A stretch of DNA of 64,000 nt, from the NCBI GenBank assembly GCA_042663485.1, contig JBHTAF010000002.1; one strand, written 5' to 3'. The position numbers and the translations under genes are program-made. The notes under the pieces are model-generated. The model saw only the letters and a program-made list of their open reading frames with translations. It was not told the origin of the DNA and ran no database searches. Numbering within the stretch: the stretch's first letter is position 1; each line of letters starts with the position of its first letter. This stretch comes from Natronosalvus sp042663485 (GTDB taxonomy: Archaea; Halobacteriota; Halobacteria; Halobacteriales; Natrialbaceae). Shown in pieces: positions 27,029 through 35,894 of the stretch.

Positions 27029-27595
27029 TCAGTTGCCGTCGCCGTACTCGTACTCCTCGGGATCCTCGACACCCTCGGTTCGCGAGCCGACCCAGGCACC
27101 CAGCGAGAGGCCGTACACCAGGTGGCCCGCGTGAAACAGCGCGAGTTCGTCGGACTCGAGGCGGATGTCGAGGACCTCCTTCAGCATTACCTGCGAGCCG
27201 AACGCCGACAGCGCCATGCCGTACACCGCACCCCAGACGAGGCCACGCTGTTCGGGTTCGATGGCCCGGTCGGCGTCGTACAGCGAGAACAGCGCACCGA
27301 AGATTGCGCCCGCCTGGATTCCGTAGACGAAGTGCAAGACGAGGCCGGCGACCGGGTGGTCGCTCGGATCGTCGCCGGTCACGTACCGGGACCAGAAGTT
27401 CGCCGACGGCGGCAGTGAGCGCAGGATCGGCAGGCGAAAGGCGGTCATGATCAGCGTCGCGACGAAGCCGGCCTGGACGCCTCGAGCGACGGCGTCGGCA
27501 ACGTGGTACTCGCGTGGGCGGTCGTCTGCCTCACTCGAGCGGCCCTCGGTCTTGGCGATCGAACGCAGCCGTCGGAGGTGGTCAGCCACAGCCAT
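27029..27595 (-). CDS. DUF6789/DUF1440-like membrane protein
   Basis: The 188-aa protein has a charged N-terminus and then about four hydrophobic segments: GVQAGFVATLIMTAFRLPIL, GLVLHFVYGIQAGAIFGALF, GLVWGAVYGMALSAFG and AGHLVYGLSLGAWVG. Conserved Gly, His and Tyr residues sit within the helices (HFVYG, HLVYG). This looks like the haloarchaeal DUF6789-type family. The start at 27595 (MAVADHL) was taken rather than three codons upstream. Confidence 0.7.
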   Translation of the reverse strand: MAVADHLRRLRSIAKTEGRSSEADDRPREYHVADAVARGVQAGFVATLIMTAFRLPILRSLPPSANFWSRYVTGDDPSDHPVAGLVLHFVYGIQAGAIFGALFSLYDADRAIEPEQRGLVWGAVYGMALSAFGSQVMLKEVLDIRLESDELALFHAGHLVYGLSLGAWVGSRTEGVEDPEEYEYGDGN

Positions 27596-27762
27596 CGTGG
27601 TCACGACGATGACCTACCACGGACGTTGCCTTAATCGCGAGGCGTGCACCTTCCGACACCGGTCGCTCGGCCAGAGCGTACCGGCCCTCGACGGAGCCGT
27701 TCCGTACCGGAGACAGCGGCCGGTGACGGTGCGTTTTTCACCCTCCTGACCCACCCTCGAGT

Positions 27763-28533
27763 ATGGAACTCAACGCGGTGCCGGACCTCCCCGAGATCCG
27801 CCCGGGCGACGACCTGGCGGGACTCGTCGCCGACCGGATCGACCTCGAGGCCGGCGACGTGCTGACGGTGGCGAGCACGGTCGTCTCGAAGGCCGAGGGT
27901 CGAGCGGCGGACCTCGCCGACTTCCCGGCGGGCCCGCGCGCCCGAGAGATCGCGACACGGCTGGAGGGAATCGCCGACGAGGAGAAAGATCCCCGGTTCG
28001 CCCAGGCGGTCCTCGAGGAGAGCACGGAGCTCGTGATGGAGGCGCCCTTCCTGCTGACCGAGACGCGCTTCGGCCACGTCTGCGTGAACGCGGGGATCGA
28101 TCGCTCGAACGTCCCGGATCACGACCTGCTCCTGTTGCCGAAGCGACCGACGGCGAGCGCCGAGCGAATCCGGACCGGACTGCTCGAGCGCGGGATCGAA
28201 GACGTCGCCGTGATCGTCACCGACACCTGTGGCCGGCCGTTTCGCCATGGCCAGCGCGGCGTCGCCCTGGGCTGGGACGGCATGCCCGCGAGCCGCGACT
28301 GGCGGGGCGAGCACGACCGTGACGGCCGCGAACTGGGCGTCACCGTCCAGTCCGTCGTCGACGAGCTCGCGTCGGCGGCGAACCTGGTGACCGGCGAGGG
28401 CGCCGGTGGGACGCCCACCGTCGTCGTCCGCGACTGGGACTTCGGCGATCACGGGGGAAGCGACGCGCTCTTTCGCGACCTCGAGGGGGACTTCGTGCGC
28501 CAGGCGTTGCGTGAGTGGAGGTACGAGGGCTGA
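27763..28533 (+). CDS. cofE: Coenzyme F420-0:L-glutamate ligase
   Basis: CofE adds gamma-linked glutamates to F420-0 using GTP. The 256-aa protein has the conserved entry DVLTVASTVVSKAEGR near residue 28. The central VCVNAGIDRSNVP, ERIRTGL and VIVTDTCGRPFRHGQRGVALG blocks are also present, all diagnostic for the family. It is followed by an F420-dependent oxidoreductase gene whose ATG overlaps this stop codon (TGATG), indicating translational coupling. Confidence 0.95.
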   Translation: MELNAVPDLPEIRPGDDLAGLVADRIDLEAGDVLTVASTVVSKAEGRAADLADFPAGPRAREIATRLEGIADEEKDPRFAQAVLEESTELVMEAPFLLTETRFGHVCVNAGIDRSNVPDHDLLLLPKRPTASAERIRTGLLERGIEDVAVIVTDTCGRPFRHGQRGVALGWDGMPASRDWRGEHDRDGRELGVTVQSVVDELASAANLVTGEGAGGTPTVVVRDWDFGDHGGSDALFRDLEGDFVRQALREWRYEG

Positions 28534-29612
28534 TGACGGCCGAGGACCCTGCCTCGAGCGATGCGACCGACGCGAACGATTCGTGCGACTCGACTGACTC
28601 GACCGGCGCGAGCGACGCGAGTGGCTCGAGTCCCACCTGGGGAATCGAGCTCACCCCCGAACATCCGCCGGACCGGATCGCCGACCTCGCGGCCCTCGCC
28701 GAAACCGAGGCCTTCGACGTCGCATTCTCGAGCAGCCACTACTTCAACCGGGACCCGTTCGTAACGCTCTCGCGGATGGCCGAGCGGACCGACTCGATCG
28801 CCCTCGGCCCCGGCGTCGTCAACCCGTTCCAGGACCATCCGGTGACGCTCGCGGCCCGGATGGCGACGATCGACGAGGTTTCGGGGGGTCGTGGTGTGTA
28901 CGGCATCGGTGCCGGGGACCGCTCGGCACTGTCGAACCTCGGCTTCGAGCACGACCGCCCCCTCCGGCGCGTCCTCGAGGCGTTCTCGGTGGCACGAGAC
29001 CTCTGGGCCGGCGAGACCGTCACCCACGACGGGACGTTCACCGCCCGGGACGCCTCGCTCAATCTCGAGGCGACCGAGATCCCGGTCTACGTCGGTGCCC
29101 AGGGCCCCCACATGCTCCGCATGAGCGCGAAACACGCCGACGGCGTGCTCGTCAACGCCTCCCACCCGCACGACATCGAGTGGGCCGCCGACCAGCTCGA
29201 TATCGGCCTCGCGGACCGCCCCGACGACCGCGGCCCGTTCGAGGCGCTCGCCTTCTCGAGTGTGAGCGTCGCCGACGAGGAAACCGCGGCGCGAGAGGCC
29301 GCACGTCCGCCGGTCGCGTTCATCGCCGGCGGGGCCGCCCCGCCCGTGATCGAGCGTCACGGGCTCGACGAGGGGGCAGTGGAGACGATCGGTCAGCACC
29401 TCGAGGCCGGCGACCTCTCGGCGGCGTTCGACGCCGTCACCCCGGAAATGATCGACGCGTTCGCCGTCGCGGGTACTCCCGAGACGGTGGCCGACCGGTT
29501 CGAGGCGATCCTCGAGTTCGTCGACGGGGTCGTCGTCGGGTCGCCGCTGGGGCCGGACCTCGAGGTGGCGGTCGAGCAGGCGGCCCGGGCGCTCGAGCAG
29601 GCACAGGAGTGA
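28533..29612 (+). CDS. Mer-like F420-dependent oxidoreductase (luciferase-like fold)
   Basis: The 359-aa protein has a 35-residue Ser/Asp-rich N-terminal extension and then a bacterial-luciferase-like TIM barrel. Relevant parts are WGIELTPEHPPDRIADLAAL, FSSSHYFNRDPFVTLS, RGVYGIGAGDRS and PVYVGAQGPHMLRMSAKHAD. These resemble haloarchaeal proteins annotated as 5,10-methylenetetrahydromethanopterin reductase. Haloarchaea are not methanogens, so the physiological substrate is probably a folate/pterin C1 carrier or something else. The 1-nt overlap with cofE couples cofactor synthesis with use. Confidence 0.85.
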   Translation: MTAEDPASSDATDANDSCDSTDSTGASDASGSSPTWGIELTPEHPPDRIADLAALAETEAFDVAFSSSHYFNRDPFVTLSRMAERTDSIALGPGVVNPFQDHPVTLAARMATIDEVSGGRGVYGIGAGDRSALSNLGFEHDRPLRRVLEAFSVARDLWAGETVTHDGTFTARDASLNLEATEIPVYVGAQGPHMLRMSAKHADGVLVNASHPHDIEWAADQLDIGLADRPDDRGPFEALAFSSVSVADEETAAREAARPPVAFIAGGAAPPVIERHGLDEGAVETIGQHLEAGDLSAAFDAVTPEMIDAFAVAGTPETVADRFEAILEFVDGVVVGSPLGPDLEVAVEQAARALEQAQE

Positions 29613-29654
29613 GACGGGCCGGCCGGAAGGTCGAGGATTGGGTGAGGAAACGCC

Positions 29655-29849
29655 CTACTCGAGCGAGAAGAGACTGCCCAGTCCGCCGAGGGTGAGCACG
29701 CCAAAGACGCCCATGCTAAAGGCGACCAGGATTGCCCCGATCAATAAGAGGAGAGGAGCGAGCCCCTCGCCGGTGGCGACGTTCGAGAACAGGTTGATCA
29801 TTTCGACCAGGTTGCTGACGATCGGGTCGAGGAACGGAACGGAAACCAT
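29655..29849 (-). CDS. Small two-helix membrane protein
   Basis: The 64-aa product has an N-terminal amphipathic segment (VSNLVEMINLFSNVA) and a long hydrophobic stretch (LAPLLLLIGAILVAFSMGVF, then LTLGGLG). It lacks charged residues except at the ends. Composition and a clean ATG at 29849 favour a real gene. I do not recognise the family. It converges with the Mer-like gene. Confidence 0.65.
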   Translation of the reverse strand: MVSVPFLDPIVSNLVEMINLFSNVATGEGLAPLLLLIGAILVAFSMGVFGVLTLGGLGSLFSLE

Positions 29850-30078
29850 GTGCGACGATTGTTAGCGATGGTACTTGGCGATGTCGGTCTGGTCGATGGT
29901 CGTCCATACCTGAGCGGTCGGCGTCGCTCGAGGTGCGTCGTTTATTGCCGGCTCTGACCAGGGTTCGGACTCAAACTCGACCTCGAATTCGGACCCGGCT
30001 CCAGAGCTGCGCTCGTCGGCCTTCGGGTCACGAGCATCGAAACGATGGCCTGAGAACGGCGATTCGGCTTCGACAAAC

Positions 30079-30088
30079 AGTATAAACC
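30079..30088 (+). promoter_or_regulatory. TATA box of the DUF7573-like gene
   Basis: AGTATAAACC lies 23-32 nt before the GTG at 30111 and supports a leaderless GTG start. Confidence 0.65.
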
Positions 30089-30110
30089 CCGGGCGTTCGT
30101 ATCGGTACGC

Positions 30111-30458
30111 GTGACCAAGGACAGCCGACTCACCGACTACGGCCAGAACGAGGAGTCGTCCGCGTCGGCGGCGGACACCGCGGAAGCTGATACCGAGGAG
30201 GCAGATGCCGCGAAAGCGGATACTGAGGAAGCGAGTACCGAGGACACAGCCGCCGTCTCGTCGGGCGAAACAGCTGCTTCGAGCGCCCAAAACACAGTCG
30301 AGGCGGACGAATCCGACCCGTCGTCGTCGAACGGCCAGGACACATCCCTCTCGACGTATGCCTGGGGAACCTACACCTGCAATCGCTGTGACTCGGGCGT
30401 CGACCGGGTCTGGCGAGACGACGGAGGCCTGGTGTGTCCGTCGTGTAAGGAGTGGTGA
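30111..30458 (+). CDS. Haloarchaeal zinc-ribbon protein (DUF7573-like)
   Basis: The 115-aa protein from a GTG start begins TKDSRLTDYG, has a roughly 65-residue Ala/Glu/Asp/Thr-rich low-complexity middle, and ends in a compact zinc ribbon (YTCNRCDSGVDRVWRDDG and LVCPSCKEW). The ribbon at the extreme C-terminus plus the short N-terminal motif match what I recall of DUF7573. The linker contains repeated AD(T/A)EEA units. A nucleic-acid-related role is possible but not shown. Confidence 0.75.
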   Translation: MTKDSRLTDYGQNEESSASAADTAEADTEEADAAKADTEEASTEDTAAVSSGETAASSAQNTVEADESDPSSSNGQDTSLSTYAWGTYTCNRCDSGVDRVWRDDGGLVCPSCKEW

Positions 30459-30580
30459 TCGGCGCGGCAATAGTGGCTCTGTGGCCCTCTCGAGGCCGCC
30501 TTTGGCCAAAATCGACGTGGAAGCGGTCGACTGTCCCCTCCAGAAGCTTTATGCTTCCGTCGTCACTTAGTACGAATGCA

Positions 30581-30775
30581 ATGGCGAAAGGTACGGTCGC
30601 ATTCTTCAACGACACTGGCGGATACGGATTCATCGAAACTGACGACGCGGACGACGACGTGTTCTTCCACATGGAAGACGTTGGCGGTCCTGACCTCGAG
30701 GAGGGGCAGGAAGTCGAGTTCGACATCGAGCAGGCCGACAAAGGCCCGCGCGCGACGAATCTCGAGCGACTCTGA
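30581..30775 (+). CDS. cspA: Cold-shock domain protein, copy 2
   Basis: The 64-aa cold-shock domain, MAKGTVAFFNDTGGYGFIET, carries the DVFFHMEDVGGPDLEEG motif and ends GPRATNLERL. It is a close paralogue of the protein at 20598-20792. Sequence around the ATG is also similar (AGNAATGGCGAAAGG-like). A TATA-like GCTTTATGC at 30546-30554 is 27-35 nt upstream. The second copy uses CTCGAG-type codons, so both copies are long resident. Confidence 0.95.
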   Translation: MAKGTVAFFNDTGGYGFIETDDADDDVFFHMEDVGGPDLEEGQEVEFDIEQADKGPRATNLERL

Positions 30776-31060
30776 GTCAGTCGAGCCAGACGGAGGTATC
30801 GTTTTCTGATCGTTACGACGTGAGTGCCGACAGCGTCGTCGGTCGGTCACGGGCAGGTACAACTATTTCCCGCTGGCAATCCGAGAGTCTATCACTACCA
30901 TCCAGACACCCGGGTTCGTCTCGACGCGTCGTCGACCGCCCCTCGACGAACCCACATACCTGAAAGACACAAAACATATGTCGATCAATCGCACAAGGAG
31001 CACTATCGACTGTGTATCCAGGGTATGCCCGCTACGCTGGCCTCCAGACACGCAGCCACC

Positions 31061-32050
31061 ATGACCGACGCCAATCCTTCATCCCAGCCGGAGACGACGA
31101 ATCAGCTCGGAACCATCGATCCACTCCCCGTTTCAGCCGTCGCGGACCTCGTCGAGACGGTTCGAGAGAACGTGACACGTGTGATCATCGGTCACGACGA
31201 CGAGGTCGACCACGTCATCACCACCATCCTCGCTCGCGGTCACGTGCTCCTCGACGACGTACCCGGCGTCGGCAAGACGATGCTCGCCCGTTCGATCGCG
31301 CGCTCGATCGACTGTAGCTTCCGACGGGTTCAGTTCACGCCCGACCTCCTCCCCTCTGACATCACCGGCGTCAACGTATTCAACCAGAAGACCCGCGAGT
31401 TCGAGTTCCAGCACGGCCCCGTCTTCGCGAACATGGTGCTCGGCGACGAGATTAACCGCGCCCCGCCGAAGACCCAGTCGGCCCTGCTCGAGGCCATGGA
31501 GGAACGCCAGGTGACCGTCGACGGCGACACCCGCCCGCTGCCGAACCCGTTCGTCGTCATCGCCACCCAGAACGCCATCGAGCCCAATCGGACCTACGAA
31601 CTCCCGTTCGCGGAGGTCGATCGCTTCATGAAGAAACTCTCGCTCGGCTACCCGAACACCGACGAGGAAGCCGAGATGCTCGGTCGCACCGTCGGCCACC
31701 ACCCCATCGAGGGGCTCGAGCCGGTCACCGACCTCGAGTCGATCGTCCGCGCGCGCGAGACGGTGGCTAACGTCGCCGTCGAACCGCCCGTCCGCGAGTA
31801 CGCGAGCGAACTGGCCGGCTACACCCGCGAGCACGCCCACATCGGCGCGAGCCCGCGCGGAACCATCGCCCTCCTGCGTGCGGCCCAGGCGCGTGCCGTA
31901 CTCGACGAACGGGAGTACGTCATCCCGGACGACATCCAGCACGAGGCGCCGTACGTTTTCGCTCACCGGATCAAGACGAACGCGAACGGCCGCGAAACGG
32001 ACGGTGCGGCCGTCGTCGAGGACGCCCTCGAGCACGTCCGCGTGCCATGA
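31061..32050 (+). CDS. MoxR-family AAA+ ATPase
   Basis: The 329-aa protein contains Walker A DVPGVGKTMLA near residue 68, a MoxR signature (FRRVQFTPDLLPSDITG), Walker B LGDEINRAPPKTQSALLEAM and sensor FVVIATQNAIEP. MoxR ATPases act as chaperones that mature metal-dependent or surface complexes. They are typically encoded with DUF58 and transglutaminase genes, as here. I chose the ATG at 31061, and an upstream ATG at 31025 is possible. The stop overlaps the next ATG (ATGA). Confidence 0.92.
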   Translation: MTDANPSSQPETTNQLGTIDPLPVSAVADLVETVRENVTRVIIGHDDEVDHVITTILARGHVLLDDVPGVGKTMLARSIARSIDCSFRRVQFTPDLLPSDITGVNVFNQKTREFEFQHGPVFANMVLGDEINRAPPKTQSALLEAMEERQVTVDGDTRPLPNPFVVIATQNAIEPNRTYELPFAEVDRFMKKLSLGYPNTDEEAEMLGRTVGHHPIEGLEPVTDLESIVRARETVANVAVEPPVREYASELAGYTREHAHIGASPRGTIALLRAAQARAVLDEREYVIPDDIQHEAPYVFAHRIKTNANGRETDGAAVVEDALEHVRVP

Positions 32051-33207
32051 GACTCACGCGACGCGGCTGGGGGACCATCGCCGTCGTCGGCTTCTGTCTC
32101 TGGATGGGCGTCAGTTTCGGCTCGCGAGCGCTCGACGCGGTCGTCGCGCCGCTGGCGTTCGTCCTCGTCGCCGGTGTGATCGCGGCCGCGCGGGTCGACC
32201 GCCCGCGACTTCGTCGGGTTCCGACCGGAGAGGGGTATCCAGGTGACCGACGAACGGTCGAACTCACCGTCGACGTCGAGTCGCCGCTATCGGCTACCGT
32301 CCGCGACGACCTCCCCGCCGGCGTGTCGGCGGTCGACAACGGCAACGTCAGGGAGACGACCCTCGTCGACGGGAACTCGCTCACCTACGAGATCAACCTC
32401 GAGGGGCGCGGCGCCCACGAAATCGGCCCGGTCACGGTCGTCGTCAGCGACGTCTTCGGGCTCGTCGAGCAACGGTTCGAGTACGACCAGACCGACGAGG
32501 TGCTGGTCTATCCCCGGGTCCACGACCTCCGGGGCGGCGCGAAACACGACTTACAGCTACTTCACGACGCCGTCGGCGCCTACGACCGCGAGGAGTTCGA
32601 CCACCTCCGCGAGTACACGCGCGGCGATTCGCTTCGAGACATTCACTGGAAGTCCGCTGCCAAACGAGCCGACGACGAACTCGTCGTCAAGGAGTTCGTC
32701 GCCGACGGCCGAGTCGGCTCAGTCGACCTCGTCGGTGAGTGCATTCCTGGACGCGACGACGACCTCGCCGCCGCCATCGCCAGCGTGGCCACGTACCTGC
32801 TCAGAGAGGATGTCGCCGTCGGCGTCTCGACCGTGGAGGGCACCCTCGAGGCCGACGCGGGCGAACGTCACCACCTCGAGGTGCTGCGACAACTCGCCGT
32901 GGTCGGTCCCGGCGAACTCGACGACCGCGTTCGCCGGGAAGCGGACGTCCTGATCCAGGCGGACGCGTCGGGCGTCCTGGTGCTCGTCGACGGACACGAG
33001 ATTCCGTTCGACCGGCTTCGCGGGCGCTACGGGCGTCGCGACGGCTCCGTCGACGAGTCCTCGGCCGGATCGACGGCGATAGCTGCCGACGGGTCCGGTA
33101 GCTCGAGCACCGACAGGTCTGGTGGATTCGGCGCCTCGGGTGACTCCGATGGCTCCGGCGCCTCAAGTGACGACCTCGAGGAGCCCGGCACGGGGGTGTC
33201 GGCATGA
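32047..33207 (+). CDS. DUF58 domain protein
   Basis: The 386-aa protein starts with two transmembrane helices (GTIAVVGFCLWMGVSF and VVAPLAFVLVAGVIAAA). A beta-rich region follows, then the DUF58 core at about residues 180-230, including DREEFDHLREYTRGDSLRDI and HWKSAAKRADDELVVKEF. The C-terminal 60 residues are Ser/Gly/Asp-rich and disordered. It overlaps moxR by 4 bp and the next gene by 4 bp, forming a tight operon. DUF58 proteins are predicted partners of MoxR with a von Willebrand-like fold. Confidence 0.92.
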   Translation: MRLTRRGWGTIAVVGFCLWMGVSFGSRALDAVVAPLAFVLVAGVIAAARVDRPRLRRVPTGEGYPGDRRTVELTVDVESPLSATVRDDLPAGVSAVDNGNVRETTLVDGNSLTYEINLEGRGAHEIGPVTVVVSDVFGLVEQRFEYDQTDEVLVYPRVHDLRGGAKHDLQLLHDAVGAYDREEFDHLREYTRGDSLRDIHWKSAAKRADDELVVKEFVADGRVGSVDLVGECIPGRDDDLAAAIASVATYLLREDVAVGVSTVEGTLEADAGERHHLEVLRQLAVVGPGELDDRVRREADVLIQADASGVLVLVDGHEIPFDRLRGRYGRRDGSVDESSAGSTAIAADGSGSSSTDRSGGFGASGDSDGSGASSDDLEEPGTGVSA

Positions 33208-35516
33208 GTACGCGCACCGTCCCGAACTCGATTGCCACCTCGCTCGAGGGATCGACGACGACGCTCTTTCGGACCCTCGCACTGGCGGGCGTGCTCGTGC
33301 TCCTCGCAGCAATCGTATTCACGCTGAGCGAGATCACCCGAACCGTCGGCGGCACGCAGTCGCTGTACCTCCTCGTGCTCACGATGGTGATCGCGGCGAC
33401 AATTCTCGCCCACGCGATCCGCCCGCGGATAGCCCTCGCGATCGGCCTGGGCGCGACGGCGATTGGCTTCCTGTACTACCTCGAGGCCGCCGGCTACTCG
33501 CCGGGAGCCGCAGCCGCCCAGGCCGACAAGTTCCTCTCGGACACGATCACGCTCGCGACCGGAATGCCGCTGATTCAGATGCTCGAGGCGGGCATCTGGA
33601 CGCTGGGATTTGCGCCCGCCCCGGTCTTTCTCACGTGGTATCTCGCGATGCGCGAGCGGTACGTCCTGAGCGTCGTTCCCGGCGGCGTAGCCCTCCTGTT
33701 TCTCGTGTTGACGACGGACGCCGGCATCGGCGTGACCCTAGTGGGCGTCGTCGGCGGCATCGCCGCGGTCGGGTTCGGCGAACTCGACCGGCACGAGGGC
33801 TCGATCGCTCAGGCCGACGTCCTGGCGATCATGTTCGCGATCATCGTCTTCCTCTCGATGACCATCACGTTCGTCCCCGGGGGCGCTGCTAGCCCTACGT
33901 TCTTGCTCGAGAGCGAACCGGGCACGCTCGACGGTGCCGTCGACGGTGACCCCGATCGGTCGACGATCACCGGCAGCGTCGACCTCTCGCCGGAGGTCCA
34001 CTTCACCGTCGTGACCGAGGAACCGTCTTACTGGCGAACGGGGGTGTACGACCGCTACACGGGCGATTCGTGGATCAGGAGCGGCCCGGACGCACCCTAC
34101 GACGACGTCGGCCTCCCCGAACCGGACGGGGAGTACGAGACGGCCAGGCACACGATTACCATCGAGCGCCAGCTCGAGGTGATGCCGGTTCCCACCGGTC
34201 CGACCGCACTCGACGGCGACGTGACGGCACACACGCGCGTGTCCGATCACGGTCAGCCGATGCCCGACGGTCCGCTCATCGCCGGCGACACCTACAACGT
34301 CGAGAGCGCGGTCCTCGAGGCCGACCCCACCACGCTCAACGAGGCCGGGACGGAGTATCCCGAGCCGATCACGGAGTACTACCTCCAGATGCCCGAGAGC
34401 CGATCGGACGAGTTCGCCACCCGAACCGACGAGATCCTCGCCGAATCCGACGCGGAGACTCCCTACGAGAAGGCCGCCGCCATCGAGCGGTACTTCCAGG
34501 ACGGCTACGACTACTCCCTCGAGGTCGATCGGCCGGGGGGCAATGCCGCCGAGGAATTCCTGCTCGAGATGGACGAGGGCTACTGCGTCTACTTCGCGAC
34601 GACGATGACCCAGATGCTGCGCTCGGAGGGCATCCCCGCCAGGTACGCCACGGGTTACACCACAGGCCAGCAGGTCGACGACAACGAGTACGTCGTCCGC
34701 GGTCTCGATGCCCACGCCTGGGTCGAGGTCTACTTCCCCGACCAGGGCTGGGTCGTCTTCGAGCCGACGCCCTCCTCGTCCCGGGACGCGACCCACCAGG
34801 AGCGACTCGAGCAGGCCCGCGAGGACAACGAATCGGGCGTCGATACGGACCAGAGCGAGGACGTTCCCGTCGACGGCCCGGAAGAGAACGAGTCGGTGCC
34901 CGACCTCGACGGCGACATCGACGACCTGCTCGAACCGAACGAGACGAACGACGATCCGTCGGGGAACGACACGAACGACACGAACGGGACTCCCACCAAT
35001 CCGGGCGGCCCCCAGGATCCCCTCCAGCCCGGCAACCCGTCTGGAGACGGTACGGGCGGTACCGGCGTCGATTCAACTGACGGGAATGGGGACGAAGAAG
35101 ACGACTTGATCCCGCTCGCTCCCGGCGACCTCCTCGTCGGCGTCGCACTCCTGATCGGCCTCGCCGCCGGCGGCCACCGGGCCGGCGTCGGCTCGCTCGT
35201 GAGTCGCGAAGTCAGCCGCTACTGGCACGGCTTCCGCGGCGATCCGACCGAGGACACCGTCCGGGCTTACGAGCGCCTCGAGCTCGTCCTCGCGCGTCGC
35301 TTCCGGCCCCGCGAACGCGGGGAGTCGCCGCGCCAGTACGTCGATTCGCTCGAGCGGGTCGGCCTGACGGACCCGCGGCCGCGACGCGTACTGGAGTGCT
35401 ACGAGCGGGCTCGCTACGGCGGTGGCGTCGACGAATCCACGGCCGACGAGGCCGTCTCGCTGGTCAGGGCACTCGCCCGCGAACGGGCGCCGCTCGTCGG
35501 TCGGCTGTGGCGCTAG
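33204..35516 (+). CDS. TgpA-like membrane transglutaminase (DUF3488-transglutaminase-DUF4129)
   Basis: The 770-aa protein has six to seven hydrophobic helices in residues 20-225. An extracytoplasmic transglutaminase-like domain follows, with catalytic Cys in MDEGYCVYFATTMTQMLRS, His in GLDAHAWVEVYFPDQGW and an acidic FEPTP block. An Asp/Asn-rich linker and another transmembrane helix (DLLVGVALLIGLAAG) precede a cytoplasmic DUF4129-like tail (YERLELVLARRFRPRERGES). This is the third gene of the MoxR-DUF58 operon. A cell-surface cysteine protease or transglutaminase activity is expected, with unknown targets. Confidence 0.92.
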   Translation: MSTRTVPNSIATSLEGSTTTLFRTLALAGVLVLLAAIVFTLSEITRTVGGTQSLYLLVLTMVIAATILAHAIRPRIALAIGLGATAIGFLYYLEAAGYSPGAAAAQADKFLSDTITLATGMPLIQMLEAGIWTLGFAPAPVFLTWYLAMRERYVLSVVPGGVALLFLVLTTDAGIGVTLVGVVGGIAAVGFGELDRHEGSIAQADVLAIMFAIIVFLSMTITFVPGGAASPTFLLESEPGTLDGAVDGDPDRSTITGSVDLSPEVHFTVVTEEPSYWRTGVYDRYTGDSWIRSGPDAPYDDVGLPEPDGEYETARHTITIERQLEVMPVPTGPTALDGDVTAHTRVSDHGQPMPDGPLIAGDTYNVESAVLEADPTTLNEAGTEYPEPITEYYLQMPESRSDEFATRTDEILAESDAETPYEKAAAIERYFQDGYDYSLEVDRPGGNAAEEFLLEMDEGYCVYFATTMTQMLRSEGIPARYATGYTTGQQVDDNEYVVRGLDAHAWVEVYFPDQGWVVFEPTPSSSRDATHQERLEQAREDNESGVDTDQSEDVPVDGPEENESVPDLDGDIDDLLEPNETNDDPSGNDTNDTNGTPTNPGGPQDPLQPGNPSGDGTGGTGVDSTDGNGDEEDDLIPLAPGDLLVGVALLIGLAAGGHRAGVGSLVSREVSRYWHGFRGDPTEDTVRAYERLELVLARRFRPRERGESPRQYVDSLERVGLTDPRPRRVLECYERARYGGGVDESTADEAVSLVRALARERAPLVGRLWR

Positions 35517-35625
35517 TGGTGGTCGAGCCTGCAGTGATCAGCTGAACCGAGACCTCGTATCCGGTTCGACCCATCGATCCGATCGATCAACGCCTCCAAG
35601 AACAGCCGTTCGTCGCGATTACCAG

Positions 35626-35784
35626 TTACCAGAGCTGAACCCGCGGCGTCCCGCACTCCTCACAACAGACCGCACTGTTGCCCTTGTACTCCGTTCGAAC
35701 GAGCGATCCGGCTCGACAGGACGGACAGAGTTGCCCCTCGAGGGCGACCAATAACTGCCGTCCGTCGTCGATGCGTGTTGCCAT
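35626..35784 (-). CDS. 52-aa zinc-finger protein (HVO_A0556-like)
   Basis: A short minus-strand gene from ATG 35784 to TAA 35626 encodes MATRIDDGRQLLVALEGQ followed by LCPSCRAGSL, TEYKGNSAVCCEECG and a terminal TPRVQLW. Two CxxC pairs about 20 residues apart form a rubredoxin-like zinc ribbon. I recall a haloarchaeal family named after HVO_A0556 with the same YKGN and final QLW features. Haloarchaeal micro-zinc-finger proteins of this kind have been linked to regulation of stress and biofilm traits. Confidence 0.8.
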   Translation of the reverse strand: MATRIDDGRQLLVALEGQLCPSCRAGSLVRTEYKGNSAVCCEECGTPRVQLW

Positions 35785-35894
35785 ACCGTGGGGGTCGCTT
35801 CCGTCGAGAAAACCGATTGGGCTTGCCAGTGCAATGACCTAGCTGCCCGCGACAGATCAAAACAGGGTAACCCCTCGAGTCCAAACCTCGACCG

